Shown here piece after piece: positions 10,826 to 20,840 of a stretch of DNA of 64,000 bases. The stretch is from positions 310,001 to 374,000 of the forward strand of contig NC_063070.1 of NCBI RefSeq assembly GCF_022605165.1, in the 5' to 3' direction. A program made the position numbers and the translations under genes. A model generated the notes under the pieces. That model did not search any database. It was given only the letters and a program-made list of their open reading frames with translations, and had not been told where the DNA came from. The stretch's first letter is position 1. Every line of letters begins with the position of its first letter. Source of the DNA: Purpureocillium takamizusanense (lineage: Eukaryota; Ascomycota; Sordariomycetes; Hypocreales; Ophiocordycipitaceae).

Positions 10826-11735
10826 TTTTGCCGTGTAGACTGTCGACTATCTTATATATCTTAGAGAGAATGCTCGTGGTGCGAAGCGTGGGTGTTGTTT
10901 TTGTTGTTGATTCGATCGCTGGAAATCTAGAGGGTGAGGCGTGTTAGCGCACACACGGCCCACCGTCGCCTACCTGTATCTGGGATCGCGACTTACCGAT
11001 GGATGGTCAAGGTCAGTAGCCGCAGCCCTCTTTATTATGTTCTTTGTCGTCGTCGTCGTTTTGTTGATGTGAAAGTCGCAGCAGCCAGACGTACGGGCGG
11101 CCGGACCAGCCCCATACATTTAAGAGGCCGCCGGGATGCTGGGCTGCTCATCGTGTCTGGGTGCGCGTGGGTGGCTGAGGGCGCAATGACGTAGGATCGT
11201 CAATGCAAGCCTGCTTGTGGCGTACGCACATCACCCAACAAGCGAGACAACCCTGCATTCTCTAGCGTGTGTCTTCGATACTCGTCGTCTTTGACTATGA
11301 GATTGCGGCCGCAGCCACGCGTCGCCAGATCGTATTGTGAAAGAAACCCGTCTGTATTTAGCAGGATGACCGGTTGCTGGTACTCCGCCTGCGAAACTGC
11401 CGCGTATAGCATGGTCTTGCATGTCGATCGCTAAGGATTCGGCGTGCGGCAACTGTGGAGGAGAGCATCTCAAAGCCCGACAGAACCATCGTGTTCTATC
11501 AGTGGCAGTGACTATATGCAGTCATGCACGTTAGATGCAGCGGACAGCGCAGCACGAGTCGAATTCGGCAAGAGTACGAAGTACATGTTTTTTTTTTGGC
11601 ATTTTTTGCAATTTTTGGGGACACGGAGAGAGAGAAACCTTTCATCAAAATCCAGCTTAATAAATTGCCTCCCTTTCGGACCATGTCTGCGATGGCAAAA
11701 ACAAAATCGCGGAGGTACATGCTCCCTCCCTGCAT
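10826..11735. other. intergenic region upstream of the small ORF, downstream of the secreted-protein gene
   Basis: Holds the leader and promoter of the 43-aa ORF and probably the 3' region of the secreted-protein gene, with a T-run at 11587-11595. No other coding region can be supported. Confidence 0.5.
10851..10862 (-). promoter_or_regulatory. TATA-like element of the 43-aa ORF
   Basis: TTATATATCTTA on the plus strand (TAAGATATATAA on minus) lies about 25-35 bases before the ATG at 10825 and next to a CA-rich leader. Confidence 0.4.
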
Positions 11736-12495
11736 TCAACAGGCCTTAGTGTCCTTAGTTACGATGACGTTCCAGTTATCTTTGTGGAACACCTGACCAG
11801 ACGTAACGATGTTGTTTGAAGCCTCGTACTGCCTCTTGGAGCAATGATCAAGTACCCACTGGGCACCGTCGGCAATATCACCAAAGGAGCCGAGTGTCTT
11901 TGCCTCCTTATTCTACAAACGAGAGTCCTTAGCATCGCCTCGGGTGCGTACTGATTACGCGCGCGGATAAGGGGGGAGGGGGGGGGGGGGGACAAAGGCT
12001 TACGTCGTTGCACCACCAGATGGCGGAGTTCCAAGAGCAGCTCACTCTTGAACAAGTGCCCCAGCCAGGGCCGTTGGTCGGCCGGCCATGGACACCTCTC
12101 AGATACCTGATGCCAATCCTGATCTCGGACGCCAGAGCATCGCCCCAACGGCGCCGACAAAAGTATCCGGGGCTGGAGCCGAAAACGTTTCGTCTCTGCA
12201 GAGTCGAAAGGCTGTCGTTGAGATACGTGGCATCCCAGTCGGGGTTCAGCTTGACGAGCTCCTCGTGCACGTGCTCGATTGTGCCGTTAAGAGCTGCTTT
12301 GGGGCCTGCAGGAGAGACCTCGACTTCCCACTGAGGAATGACGACGCCGTATCCCTTGAGCGGTGCCACTAGAGCAACACTCTGCATGTAACTATGGCAT
12401 CAGTAAAAGCAACAACATGATGATCTCTTGGAGGTATGGAGAATGCAGACCTGCGAGCGCAGAATAGATACTATGACCAAGAGTGTTGGTCTCAT
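11736..12495 (-). CDS. small secreted cysteine-containing protein
   Basis: Three exons: 12495-12451, 12381-12004 and 11912-11736, giving 199 residues. Exon 1 encodes only the signal-peptide start MRPTLLVIVSILRSQ, joined to SVALVAPLKG, which together form a plausible secretion signal. The mature part has six cysteines (SPGYFC, GTC, VSC, WWC, DHC, KAC), enough for three disulfides, and the core GPGWGTCSRVSCSWNSAI, WWCND, IADGAQWVLDHC, DNWNVIV. This pattern (C-x-R-V-S-C-S, W-C-N-D, later D-x-x-N-V-I-V) recurs in many uncharacterised fungal secreted proteins known from genome surveys. The function is unknown, and effector or antimicrobial roles are guesses. It is the last member of a minus-strand run with the chitinase and the Zn2Cys6 gene. 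Confidence 0.82.
11969..11991. repeat. G-rich homopolymer run in intron 2 of the secreted-protein gene
   Basis: GGGGGGAGGGGGGGGGGGGG lies within the intron (C-rich on the coding strand, thus a polypyrimidine tract near the donor). It is a likely site of length error in sequencing. Confidence 0.8.
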
Positions 12496-13184
12496 ATTGC
12501 TGAGCTGGTTTCACCGTTGCTACAGATTTTGTTCGCGATATTTCGTACATGGAGGATGCTGGTTACTTCCATGTTCGAATGCTCAATCTCCTGGGAGAGA
12601 CATACGCAGCGTACTTATCCTTCAGAGACAATTTGGCCTCACTCTCGACGGCAAAGCTAGAAAACGCTTAAACTTTGTGCAAGCAGTTCCAGACCTACTT
12701 CAACGCTGTGTGTGTTTGCGCAATCAGTTGGCAAAAGGTGCCATGGGAGTGTCATCATCGCAGGCCTAGACCCTGGCCAACTTACAAAAATTCCTATGCT
12801 GCAATCCTTCCGGTGGTACTGTGCACTTCATGAAAAAAAAAAAAAGCTTTGGCTTGCGTTTTGGTCCGCCACTCAAGTCGATGTGGGCAATTCTAGGTGG
12901 GCAATGCGCCGTCGGAATCCTGCTGTAGGATCGAGTTGCTCTTCCCAGTATGTGTGTAGCAGGACCATGGATCTGACGATAAAGACAGGGAGGTCCAGAC
13001 TACAGTTCAAGGTTAATTTGCGCCCTGCCATAAACTCCAGCATGCCGCAGAAGTTGTCGTCGAAATTGGACAAATACTCGAGGGCAAGGCTCTTAAAGTT
13101 CGAGGTCACATAGAGGATTGCTCGTTCCCCTGAGGATGCAAATTCGAGACTTCTCCCACTCACTCCCCCGACTCCACGCATAGC
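12496..13184. other. possible gene remnant(s) between secreted-protein and chitinase genes
   Basis: Two protein-like but broken stretches occur here. On plus, the 40-codon frame 12549-12671 reads MEDAGYFHVRMLNLLGETYA and continues as protein-like sequence after its stop (LCKQFQTYFNAV). On minus, the frame 13181-12873 reads NFKSLALEYLSNFDDNFCGM and later MVLLHTYWEEQLDPTAGFRR. Neither has a recognisable family or a full set of exons. They may be relics of decayed genes or an exon of an unrecognised gene. Confidence 0.3.
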
Positions 13185-14590
13185 TCACAGATGCTCCACG
13201 AGAACGCCGTATGCAGCCTTGACGAGGCTCAGCTCCCCCGTCATGTCCCCGGCGCCGTTCCAGAAAAAGAGGCCCCCGAGGCCCACGTCCTGAGTATACC
13301 TCGCCTTGGCCATGACCGTTCGCGGCACGTCAAAGGAGAAGAACCTCTTCCCCCCGCCGTCGCCACCGTCTTCAAACAGCGACGCCGCGCCCCTCGCCTC
13401 GTCGACGTGCGCCTTCGCGATCCACTCCTGCGGCAGGTCGCAGTAGTCTATCTCGCCCGCGCCCGACCCGAAGCCCTGGCCCGGCTCCGCCGCGTCCGGG
13501 AAGAAGCGCGCGTACGCGGGGATGCCCAGTAGGATCTTGCCAGCGGGCACTCTGCGCGAGATAACGTACTCGACCCCGGCGGCGCCCGACGTTGCGAGGT
13601 CCGGGTGTTGATAGTGGTGGTGGCCATGGTGATGGTGGCCTGCGCCGCCGCCGCCGCCCGCTCGCAGCTGCGCGTGATGGCCGCATACCTCAGTCCATGG
13701 CCCGGTAAAGTCGTAGGCCATGAGATTGAGGAAGTCGAGATGGCGGCTGGCCTCGGCGAGATCAATGTTCCGGAGGCAGTACTCGCCCACGGGCAACGCG
13801 GTGGTCAGCAAATACTGGGGGGGAGGCAGCGCGCGCCTAATGGAGTGAAGAAGCTTGACAAAGTCCCGACCCTCCTCGGTCGTCTTGGGATGTTCCCAGT
13901 CGACTGCCTCATGGGACCCCCTCTCTCGTGTCAGCAAGCAGCACAATGGACGTCTTCTCCAAACAAACAGCCAACAACGCTTTGGGGGGGTTATGAAACG
14001 ACGGCACGCACCGTCCACGCCATCGAAGCTATGCCGGTCGCAGAACTCGCGTATCTGAGCCGCAAACGTGCGACGCGACTGCTCCCTCGCCGCGAGGGCC
14101 GGGAACTCTGCGCTCGCGTTCGCGCCGCCCACCGAGACGAGCGTCTTGATGTGCGGGTGGCGGCGCTTGAGCTCCGCGAGCGCAGCCAGGCAGCCCTGCT
14201 GCCCGTCGGTGGGCTTCTGCAGGTCCGCATATTCGTCGAGGAGCTGGTCGACTGCCAGGTCAGATGCGACGGCGGATTCCTCAACTGAGCGTGGGGGGCA
14301 CGCGTCTGGTGCTTTGCGGGAGCTCGGGGCGCGCCACTCACCTTGAGGCTTCCGTCCTCGTTGACACTGGGGCGGGCTGCCGTCAGCGGTCTGCTGCTGC
14401 CATGTTCAAATCAACGTGAGGCACGCAACGGGCAAACTCACCCTATGAAGGCGTAGAACACGTGGGTCATGGACTCGACATCGAGTGAGGCCGGCGTCTT
14501 GTCCTTGTAGGCCCTCCACGAGGGATAGTAAGCGGCATTGACGCGGGCGGCCGGCGCGGGCGACCTGCTGTGTCTGAATCCGAAACGCAT
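13185..14590 (-). CDS. GH18 chitinase (class V type), no signal peptide
   Basis: Four exons: 14590-14442, 14366-14342, 14243-14012 and 13903-13185, giving 374 residues. The order VNAAYYPSWRAYKDKTP, VFYAFIGVNEDGS, LLDEYADLQKP, TLVSVGGANASAEF, FDGVDVDWEHP and LNLMAYDFTGPW is that of fungal GH18 catalytic domains. The catalytic motif DGVDVDWE (residues 132-139, acid Glu139) is complete and is assembled across the exon 3/4 junction. The SVGG and MAYDF sub-motifs and the terminal GLFFW motif are present. The family hydrolyses beta-1,4-GlcNAc chains by a substrate-assisted mechanism. There is no secretion signal, LysM or other binding module, so either it acts inside the cell or an upstream exon was missed. 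A Gly/His-rich insert follows the GHHAQL segment. Confidence 0.88.
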
Positions 14591-15056
14591 TTCTGACTGA
14601 TTGCACTGACCACGGTGATGGCATCCCAAGTTGACGAACTGAGGTCGGTGAGAAAAGCCGTGCTTCGTACGTCATAAATACGAAGCAGAAAACCCCGCAG
14701 TGCAACGCGCGGCTAGTCACGTACAATTGCATGTAACACGAAGCATTGCTCAGCTCGAAGTTTTCTTCTTTTGCGACGTTGGGCGTATCAATACAAGATG
14801 TGCCACAACGTTGAAACGCCACCATCATCTCAGCTCAATCATCGGGGTTGCTTCATCAGTCGTGACCAGCCGTCTAATGGCTCTAAAACTCAGCACCTGG
14901 AGAGAAATCCTCACACATATGTGCAGTGTCGTGGTGGTATCTTTTCCCCGGGCTCCATGGCCGCTCAAAAAATAAAAAGTACAGTATAGCCGTTGCAAAA
15001 AATGGATCGACGCAAATTGGCCTGGCCAGCAATCTCACCGTCTGCATCCTGCTGAT
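14591..15056. other. chitinase upstream region
   Basis: This 466-base region contains the chitinase promoter and the 3' end of the Zn2Cys6 gene. No gene was seen. Confidence 0.5.
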
Positions 15057-16712
15057 CTACAAGATGCAGCACACGTCCTCAGCTTTGGCGTACGAAACAC
15101 CAAGGTTGAACTCATCCATTGCGCAACCGGAATCGTCCGAGACATCGCCCGGATCTGGCGAGCTCAGCTTGGACACGGCGAGACGACTGCGAACCGTGTC
15201 ATATGCGGGCCGCAGGAGCTCTGCCTTGGCCTGCCAGTTGACGTAGCCGAAGCCCGTGTCGTATTCTGCAATCATGCGCTTGATAGCAGGCCGTTGCGAC
15301 TCGTCGTCCATGGCAGCCCATGCGGACAGCAGCCCAAGGGGAATATGGCTGGCCCCAAACGGTCGTCGCCGCTTCGCTCTCTCGGCTAGGTCTAGCATCT
15401 CGGCGCAGTAGACATCCATCTCCTCTCCCAGGAGGGGGTCGTAGGGATTGAGGGCACGCAGCATGCCGTTGAGCGTCATGCCCATGGAGAGCAGCAAGCA
15501 GTACGCCGCCTGGTACCGCGTCTGCAGGCGAACCAAAACCAACGGGAGTTTGTCGAGGGGACCGCTGCAAGCTGGTTCAATGACATCAAGAAGGTGTCGT
15601 CTCAGTCCGGGAAAATCTAGCCGGACGATTTGATATAGTGATTGCATTCGAGAGATGTTTTGCATCGGATGGCGCAGGATCTCGGTCATGAGTGCCATAT
15701 TCTGCAGCTCGAGACAGGTGAGTACTACTCCCTCGACATTTTGTACGGGAGCGGTCGGCCTGTGCACCTCGGCGAGGGTGGAAAGCCATGGCTCCAGCTG
15801 AATGTCTGGATTAAATATGCTTTCAAGGAGCTGATTCTCTGTCAGTCGACGCTTGGATCAGCAACGGAGATGGTGGCACAGTGGACTCACCACAGAGACG
15901 GTCAGCGTAATGAGCATGACAGTGCTTTGCGGGTCGTGCAGCTGTCGATTGACGACGACACCCAGCAAATGAGCCATTGCCTGTCCATGCTGAGGAAAGG
16001 AGTCGTCGTCTTTGCCTATCCAGCCCTTGGGAAACGGTCAGTGTTAGCCGGTCTACATTTGCCGGCCTGGGATGGTGCTGCTCACCTGGACGAGCATGAT
16101 GAGGTAGATGGCGCACAGCGTCTCTCCTGAGTAAGCGGTTTTGGGGTTTTGCAAGCATTTTTGCACCGAGTTGAGAGCTCGCACGTATTTACTTATCGAC
16201 GAAGTGGATAGATTGCCGGTGTGGACGCAGCTAAAGCAGCTGGCGAGGGCTTCGGCGGAGGCGTCGAGCGCTTCATGGTGGCCCAGCTGCAAGGGAATCT
16301 CGTTCATGAAGGTGCCATAGCAGAACAGGTCGTAGCTGGGGTCCGTGATCTCGAGGACGGAGATGAAGGCGCTGGCAGTGGTGGTAGTGGGATTGGTGAG
16401 GGCGCGCGAGGGGTCGAAGACGACCTTGGCAGAGGCGGGTGGCCGTCGCGAGAGCTGCTTGTCGGCGGCTCTGAGATGGGGCGTCTCGTCCTTGAACTTG
16501 AAGCGCTGCTGGCCGCAGCCGATGCAGGCGATGTTGAGGCGCGCGCAACGGGAGCATGCGGGCTTTGCCTGGTCGCACTGGGGATGGGGGAGGTTGCGTG
16601 TTAGACGACGCCGCCGAAGGCACATCGGAAGATGGTTTGGGGCTACAAGACTTGCCTTTTTCTTTTGCTTCCGACACGCTTCGCACCCACGATATGAGGG
16701 AACGCCAGGCAT
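15057..16712 (-). CDS. Zn2Cys6 fungal transcription factor
   Basis: Four exons: 16712-16656, 16577-16086, 16025-15891 and 15836-15057, giving 487 residues. The zinc cluster is Cys10-x2-Cys13-x6-Cys20-x6-Cys27-x2-Cys30-x6-Cys37, beginning CEACRKQKKK and continuing CDQAKPACSRC, with the basic run between Cys13 and Cys20. Exon 1 stops at that basic run with a GC donor (AAG/GCAAGT), and the perfect spacing after removal shows that the intron is real. The rest is the all-helical fungal-TF middle region (for example ASCFSCVHTG, YDTGFGYVNWQAKAELL). The target genes are unknown. Its position next to the chitinase on the same strand makes local regulation possible but unproven. Confidence 0.87.
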
Positions 16713-18951
16713 GGTCGCACGCGGGCGACGGCGGCGGCGAATATGATCGGTGGCGGCGGCGGCGGCTGCTGCTACCAGTCGATGGTCGTCCTCGTACCTA
16801 GATATGGCCCTGGAGTCTACCTACGACGGTGAGTCTCGATAATGGGAGACGTGGGGAAGTGGCCGTGTATTTCTGTCGCCGAAATACGAAGCACAGGAGG
16901 TTGAGTTGAACAATTGAGCCGAGTGGGTAGGGGAGGATTGCGATGTGTTGCAATGCGATACTTGTGCAGCAGGAAGCAGTGAGCCGTCGGTCGCGGATCG
17001 GCGGTGCGTACCAATTTGCGTGTTGCGACGAGAGCCGGGCCCAAAAGAGCTTGATGAGAGCGAGCGCCTTCTTAGACCAGGCGATGACGTTGTTTGGGGG
17101 CGCTTCCTTAAATAGCGGGTGGGTGGTGATGGTGGGTTCCAGTTGTGAGGCCTAATAAACCTGGGGCCTGGACGGGCGGTCAGGGGGGGGGGGGCAGAAC
17201 TTGCATGTGCTTAGGTATGTAGTAGCGAGATCGGTAGTAGTAATTTGGTATTAATCCCTGATTGGAACCGGGCTGTACGAAGTATATGGTTTCCGAGAGC
17301 TCGGGCAGGAACTCGTTAGAGGTGCTCTTGCCGTATTTGTATAGTGGAGGAGGCACGAGCCTGGCATGCTATACACGGCGAAGAAGAGCCCGCCCGGTCA
17401 GTGAATCCCGTGGCAGTGAAAAGAGGCGCGGCTGTCAGACATGGGATGGGGGTTGCACCGTAGTTGGACGGGGCCCTCCATGATCGCTCCTCAGCAGGCG
17501 TGGGCACTTGGGCTCAGCGTTACTTGCGGTTCTCCAGACGCCCACTGTACTTTGTAACTTGGTAATTTTTTTTTGTGTCCTAGCATTTGAGCTCTCTCTA
17601 GCTCATGATAGCAGCTCGCCATCTCCCTTCGGAGCATGATGGTCGGCATGATGGACGAGGGACCGGGCGGCGTGACCGCCACGACTGATGAATGAGCCTT
17701 GCTCTGCACCAAGGAGCGGCCGAATCTTGCCAATACCATGGCACGATGCGACATGATTCTGTACTGTGCCGCAAATGAGTCTCGCAAGCACCACTGCCGG
17801 CGCTTGTTCCAGGGGACAGCCCCCCGGCAAGACGGCGAATCGGCGGCGGCCGTTTACAGACGACAAGGGCGGCGGCTGTGTGCCATCCATCCCATCTTAC
17901 CCATGCCATGCCATCCAACCTCACATCGCGTGCTGCCTGCTGGGTTTGACCTTCGAGTCGCATTGTGGGTAAAAGGACCTCCAAGCCCTCCCCACCATCC
18001 GCCGCCGATCATTCGGGCTGATGCGGTGGCGGCAACTCGCTCCTCCGTAGTTGACGTGTCCCCGCTAAACTATGGCACCGTCTGCCACAGGGGGAGTGCA
18101 CCCGCGTATTCTCTCCAAGGATGCAAGGCGAGAGCTACTGCTGCTACTCCACCAGGGGGGTGGTGAGACTGGTGTCTTTTGCCCGGTAGGGCTATGCTGC
18201 GGTGGTCCGTTTGTAGTATAAAGTACGAGGTACCATCCATCTCGGCTGCTAATAAGGTAAGGTTGGCCAAAAAGCTTGGCCTCCCGTCAGCCTACTGAGA
18301 TTGTAATGGTGCCCGGGATGAGATTCCCAACTTTATCTCCCAGCCTGTCGATGAGCCCTCGCTGGTCGGGCGATGGGACCGGGGGGGCCGAAGACCGTTG
18401 CGTTGTGCGGCGATGCGGCCAGGCTGATGCTGATGCTGATGTCGATGCTCATGATGATGGCGCAGACCATGTCATTGACTCAAGCGCATCTCACGAGTGA
18501 CCTTGTCTTGCAGTGGGCATCCACCCAGGTAGTGAGGTCTCTCGGCGAGCGCCGAGTATCCACGCCGACGTCTTCAATGTTCGGCTCCGTGTCGCCTACA
18601 TGTCCCCATGAGGTTCCCGCTTCCAGACGAGCGCCATGCGGCCTACTTTATTCACCATGTAAAGTGTAAACTAGCGTCAGTACCTGCATATCGACACTTA
18701 ACGGAACATTATAATATTAGTACTGACTGCCGACCCGCCCAAGAGAGAGGGAGAGAGAAGTCCCTCGGCCGAGGCGGACGCGGTGCCACCAAGGCAGACT
18801 TAGACGATCGATCGACGCTGTGCCGCCAACAAACTTGCGGTCGGTCGGTCCGTCAGCAGCTTCGTTTCGCTTCAACCCCCCAGCAGCGTTCAGCCGTTCT
18901 CCCCCCCTGGTCGCGTCTCCCGTCTCCCATCGACCCTCATTGGGCGTCGCG

Positions 18952-18979
18952 ATCGTCGTCGTCGTCGTCGTCGTCGTCA
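18952..18979. repeat. (CGT)n microsatellite
   Basis: Run of CGT/GTC triplets in non-coding sequence. Confidence 0.85.
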
Positions 18980-19156
18980 ATTGGCGACGAGGGCATGTCA
19001 TCGGCGGGACTCGGAGGAAGCAAGATTGGTCCCTGTCTCTCTCCTTTTCTCTTGTGCAGCCTCTGGCGCGCCCGGTTCTCGTGGTTCGGTCAGATTCAAC
19101 ATGGGACGCGCCGCGGCCGCGACGGCTCCCGCAAGATATATCCCAAAGCGTGCTTC

Positions 19157-19205
19157 GCTTGCTTGCCTTTCACGCTTCGCTTGCCTGCGTGAAAGGCAAG
19201 CAAGC
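19157..19205. repeat. perfect inverted repeat, 19-bp arms with 11-base loop
   Basis: Left arm 19157-19175 (GCTTGCTTGCCTTTCACGC) and right arm 19187-19205 (its exact reverse complement) flank the loop TTCGCTTGCCT. No protein gene explains it. Such a hairpin could be an RNA structure or a cruciform-forming site. Confidence 0.9.
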
Positions 19206-19381
19206 AGGGGTTTTGTCTGCACGCACCATCCTTTCCAGAGTCTAACAACAAACGTTGCCCCGCGGCAGGCACTCACCTTGTAAATCTGCTGGCGTGAGCT
19301 TATCTACAGCCTCCCAGCGGCGCATCTCACCCCAACGGGCATAGCGCCTTGCCCGTTGGCGTCTGTTGGGTCCTGGGGCCG

Positions 19382-19422
19382 TACTGTAAGTACCTTACCC
19401 CCTGTATACTGTAAGTACCTTA
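19382..19422. repeat. 16-base direct repeat
   Basis: TACTGTAAGTACCTTA occurs at 19382-19397 and again at 19407-19422, a 25-base period. It contains the GTACCTTA motif that recurs elsewhere in intergenic parts of the window. Confidence 0.9.
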
Positions 19423-20183
19423 TGCACTCGCCTCTAGGTACTCATCATCAACGTCCCGAGAAACCTTGTCCAACCGCAACCCAGAACCAAAAAGGGCCTT
19501 GCGCAGGCATCATCCATCACTGCCAGCTCAGAAACGTGTGCTGCCCTCCCTCCCTTCTGAGCATGGCATTGCCCTGTCTATCAACATCCTTGCGCAACAT
19601 GGCTTTTGCATACCCTTTCGCTCGCTTTCCCCTAGCATCCCACCCATTTCTAGAAGAGATACGAGTATACACACCGCACTTGGTGCGCACTCACGCCGAT
19701 CCCCCCCTTCTGCCCGCCCACCACCACATGCTACGCACGCACATGTTGGCCGTCAGACTGGCTGGCCAGAAACCACTCCAAACTTAGACTCGTCCAATGC
19801 CGACGACTCCCTGCGCCGCCCGCCCGCCAGCCACCCGCGGCCCGGTGCAGCCCATCGTGTAAGCCAGAAGACGTCATTGCCATGATGCCCTACTGCAGCA
19901 CCGTTTCTCATCGTTCGCTCGACGGTTCAGTCTGGGGCGTCACTCGGCCGAATCGTTTCATTCAAAGGAGCCCATCAGTCCGGTGGCTCGTCAGCCGCCC
20001 CGCGTAGACCGCATGCCTTCTTCCCTCATCAACTCTGCTGTCTTTTGGCCTCCGTCTTGTAAGAATAATCCACACTCCATAGTTGCCGTATAGGAGTCTC
20101 TCGTCTACCGTGAAGCACATCAAAGTCATTATCGGCGAAGTCTCTTTGCCCTTGTCACGGACTAGGCCATCGTCACCATCATC

Positions 20184-20840
20184 ATGCCCGGCGTCTTCTC
20201 ACAGCTCCTCTCCGGGTCGTCACTGCAAAACGGCCCGGGCTGGGGCCTCAACGGCGACGGCGACGGAGCAGCAGCAACATCACGGCCAACTCACATCTTC
20301 ACCCTCGGCTCCGCCCCCAGCGGTTCCTCCCTGAATGCAACCTCCGTCCGGCCCGCCGGCTACCCGCCAACCGCACCGCCGCTCTACACATTCACCGGCG
20401 CGCCCCACGCCAAGCCCAACATCGCGCTCTACTACGGCGAGGCGGCCAGCCCGGCGGCCAACATGATTGGCGAGGGTAAGCTCAGCTCCTTCTCGTCCAC
20501 GACGCAGATGCGCGTCCGCGGCATGCCCTTTACGCTGCGCATGAGCCACATGTCGGGCAGCGTCACCCTCGAGTCGCCCGTCACGGGCAAGATGAAGCTC
20601 AAGCCGAACCCCATGACGGGCACCGGCCTCGCCCTCTACGACTCCTCCGGGAACAAGGTGGCCAAGATTAGATCAGGAGGCGGCGGCGGTTTCGGCGACA
20701 AGAAACAGCTCGAGATATACGTGCCGTGCGACGGCATGTTCATCGAGGTCATCCTGCTCAGCTTCCTAACTGCCAAGATGCTCAACAAGATCGTCGGGGA
20801 CGCGGTGGGCGAGGCGGTCACGTCTGTCGTAACTGCATAG
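20184..20840 (+). CDS. uncharacterised protein with tubby/LURP-like barrel pattern
   Basis: Single exon of 218 residues. The first 60 residues are low-complexity (Ser, Gly, Pro). From about residue 72 the chain shows alternating beta-strand segments, such as PNIALYYGEAAS, KLSSFSSTTQMRVRGMPF, SGSVTLESPVTGKMKLKPN, GLALYDSSGNKVAKI and KKQLEIYVPCDG, then a hydrophobic C-terminal helix (FIEVILLSFLTAKMLNK). A strand-rich core closed by a hydrophobic helix is the layout of tubby/LURP-one related (DUF6593-like) fungal proteins. This is inferred from pattern only. The product has no catalytic motif and no signal peptide. It lies isolated between two gene-poor stretches. The ATG at 20184 follows a pyrimidine-rich leader and is the only reasonable start. 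Confidence 0.75.
   Translation: MPGVFSQLLSGSSLQNGPGWGLNGDGDGAAATSRPTHIFTLGSAPSGSSLNATSVRPAGYPPTAPPLYTFTGAPHAKPNIALYYGEAASPAANMIGEGKLSSFSSTTQMRVRGMPFTLRMSHMSGSVTLESPVTGKMKLKPNPMTGTGLALYDSSGNKVAKIRSGGGGGFGDKKQLEIYVPCDGMFIEVILLSFLTAKMLNKIVGDAVGEAVTSVVTA

Larger units (their letters stand above)
16713..20183. other. 3.5-kb gene-poor region
   Basis: No frame has a recognisable domain. Observed: a G-run at 17187-17195, a TCG/CGT triplet run at 18952-18979, a perfect 19-bp hairpin at 19157-19205, and a 16-base direct repeat at 19382 and 19407. From about 19440 the sequence becomes CT-rich and probably represents the promoter and long leader of the gene at 20184. Confidence 0.55.

Noticed and set aside
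14244..14251. use of an earlier acceptor (…GGCAG/TCGAC) for chitinase exon 3
   Set aside because: It gives a frame mismatch. The acceptor eight bases on (GACCAG/CTC) restores GSLK-LLDEYADLQKP.
13605..14288. 227-codon plus-strand frame opposite the chitinase
   Set aside because: It is antisense to exons with an intact catalytic motif and its product is Arg/Val-rich with no domain.
11736..14590. killer-toxin (zymocin-like) system made of the chitinase and the secreted protein
   Set aside because: The chitinase lacks the signal peptide, LysM and binding modules of that type, and the secreted protein does not match a known toxin subunit.
17598..17984. 128-codon minus-strand frame in gene-poor DNA
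   Set aside because: Random-looking Arg/Ser-rich product with overlapping frames on both strands.
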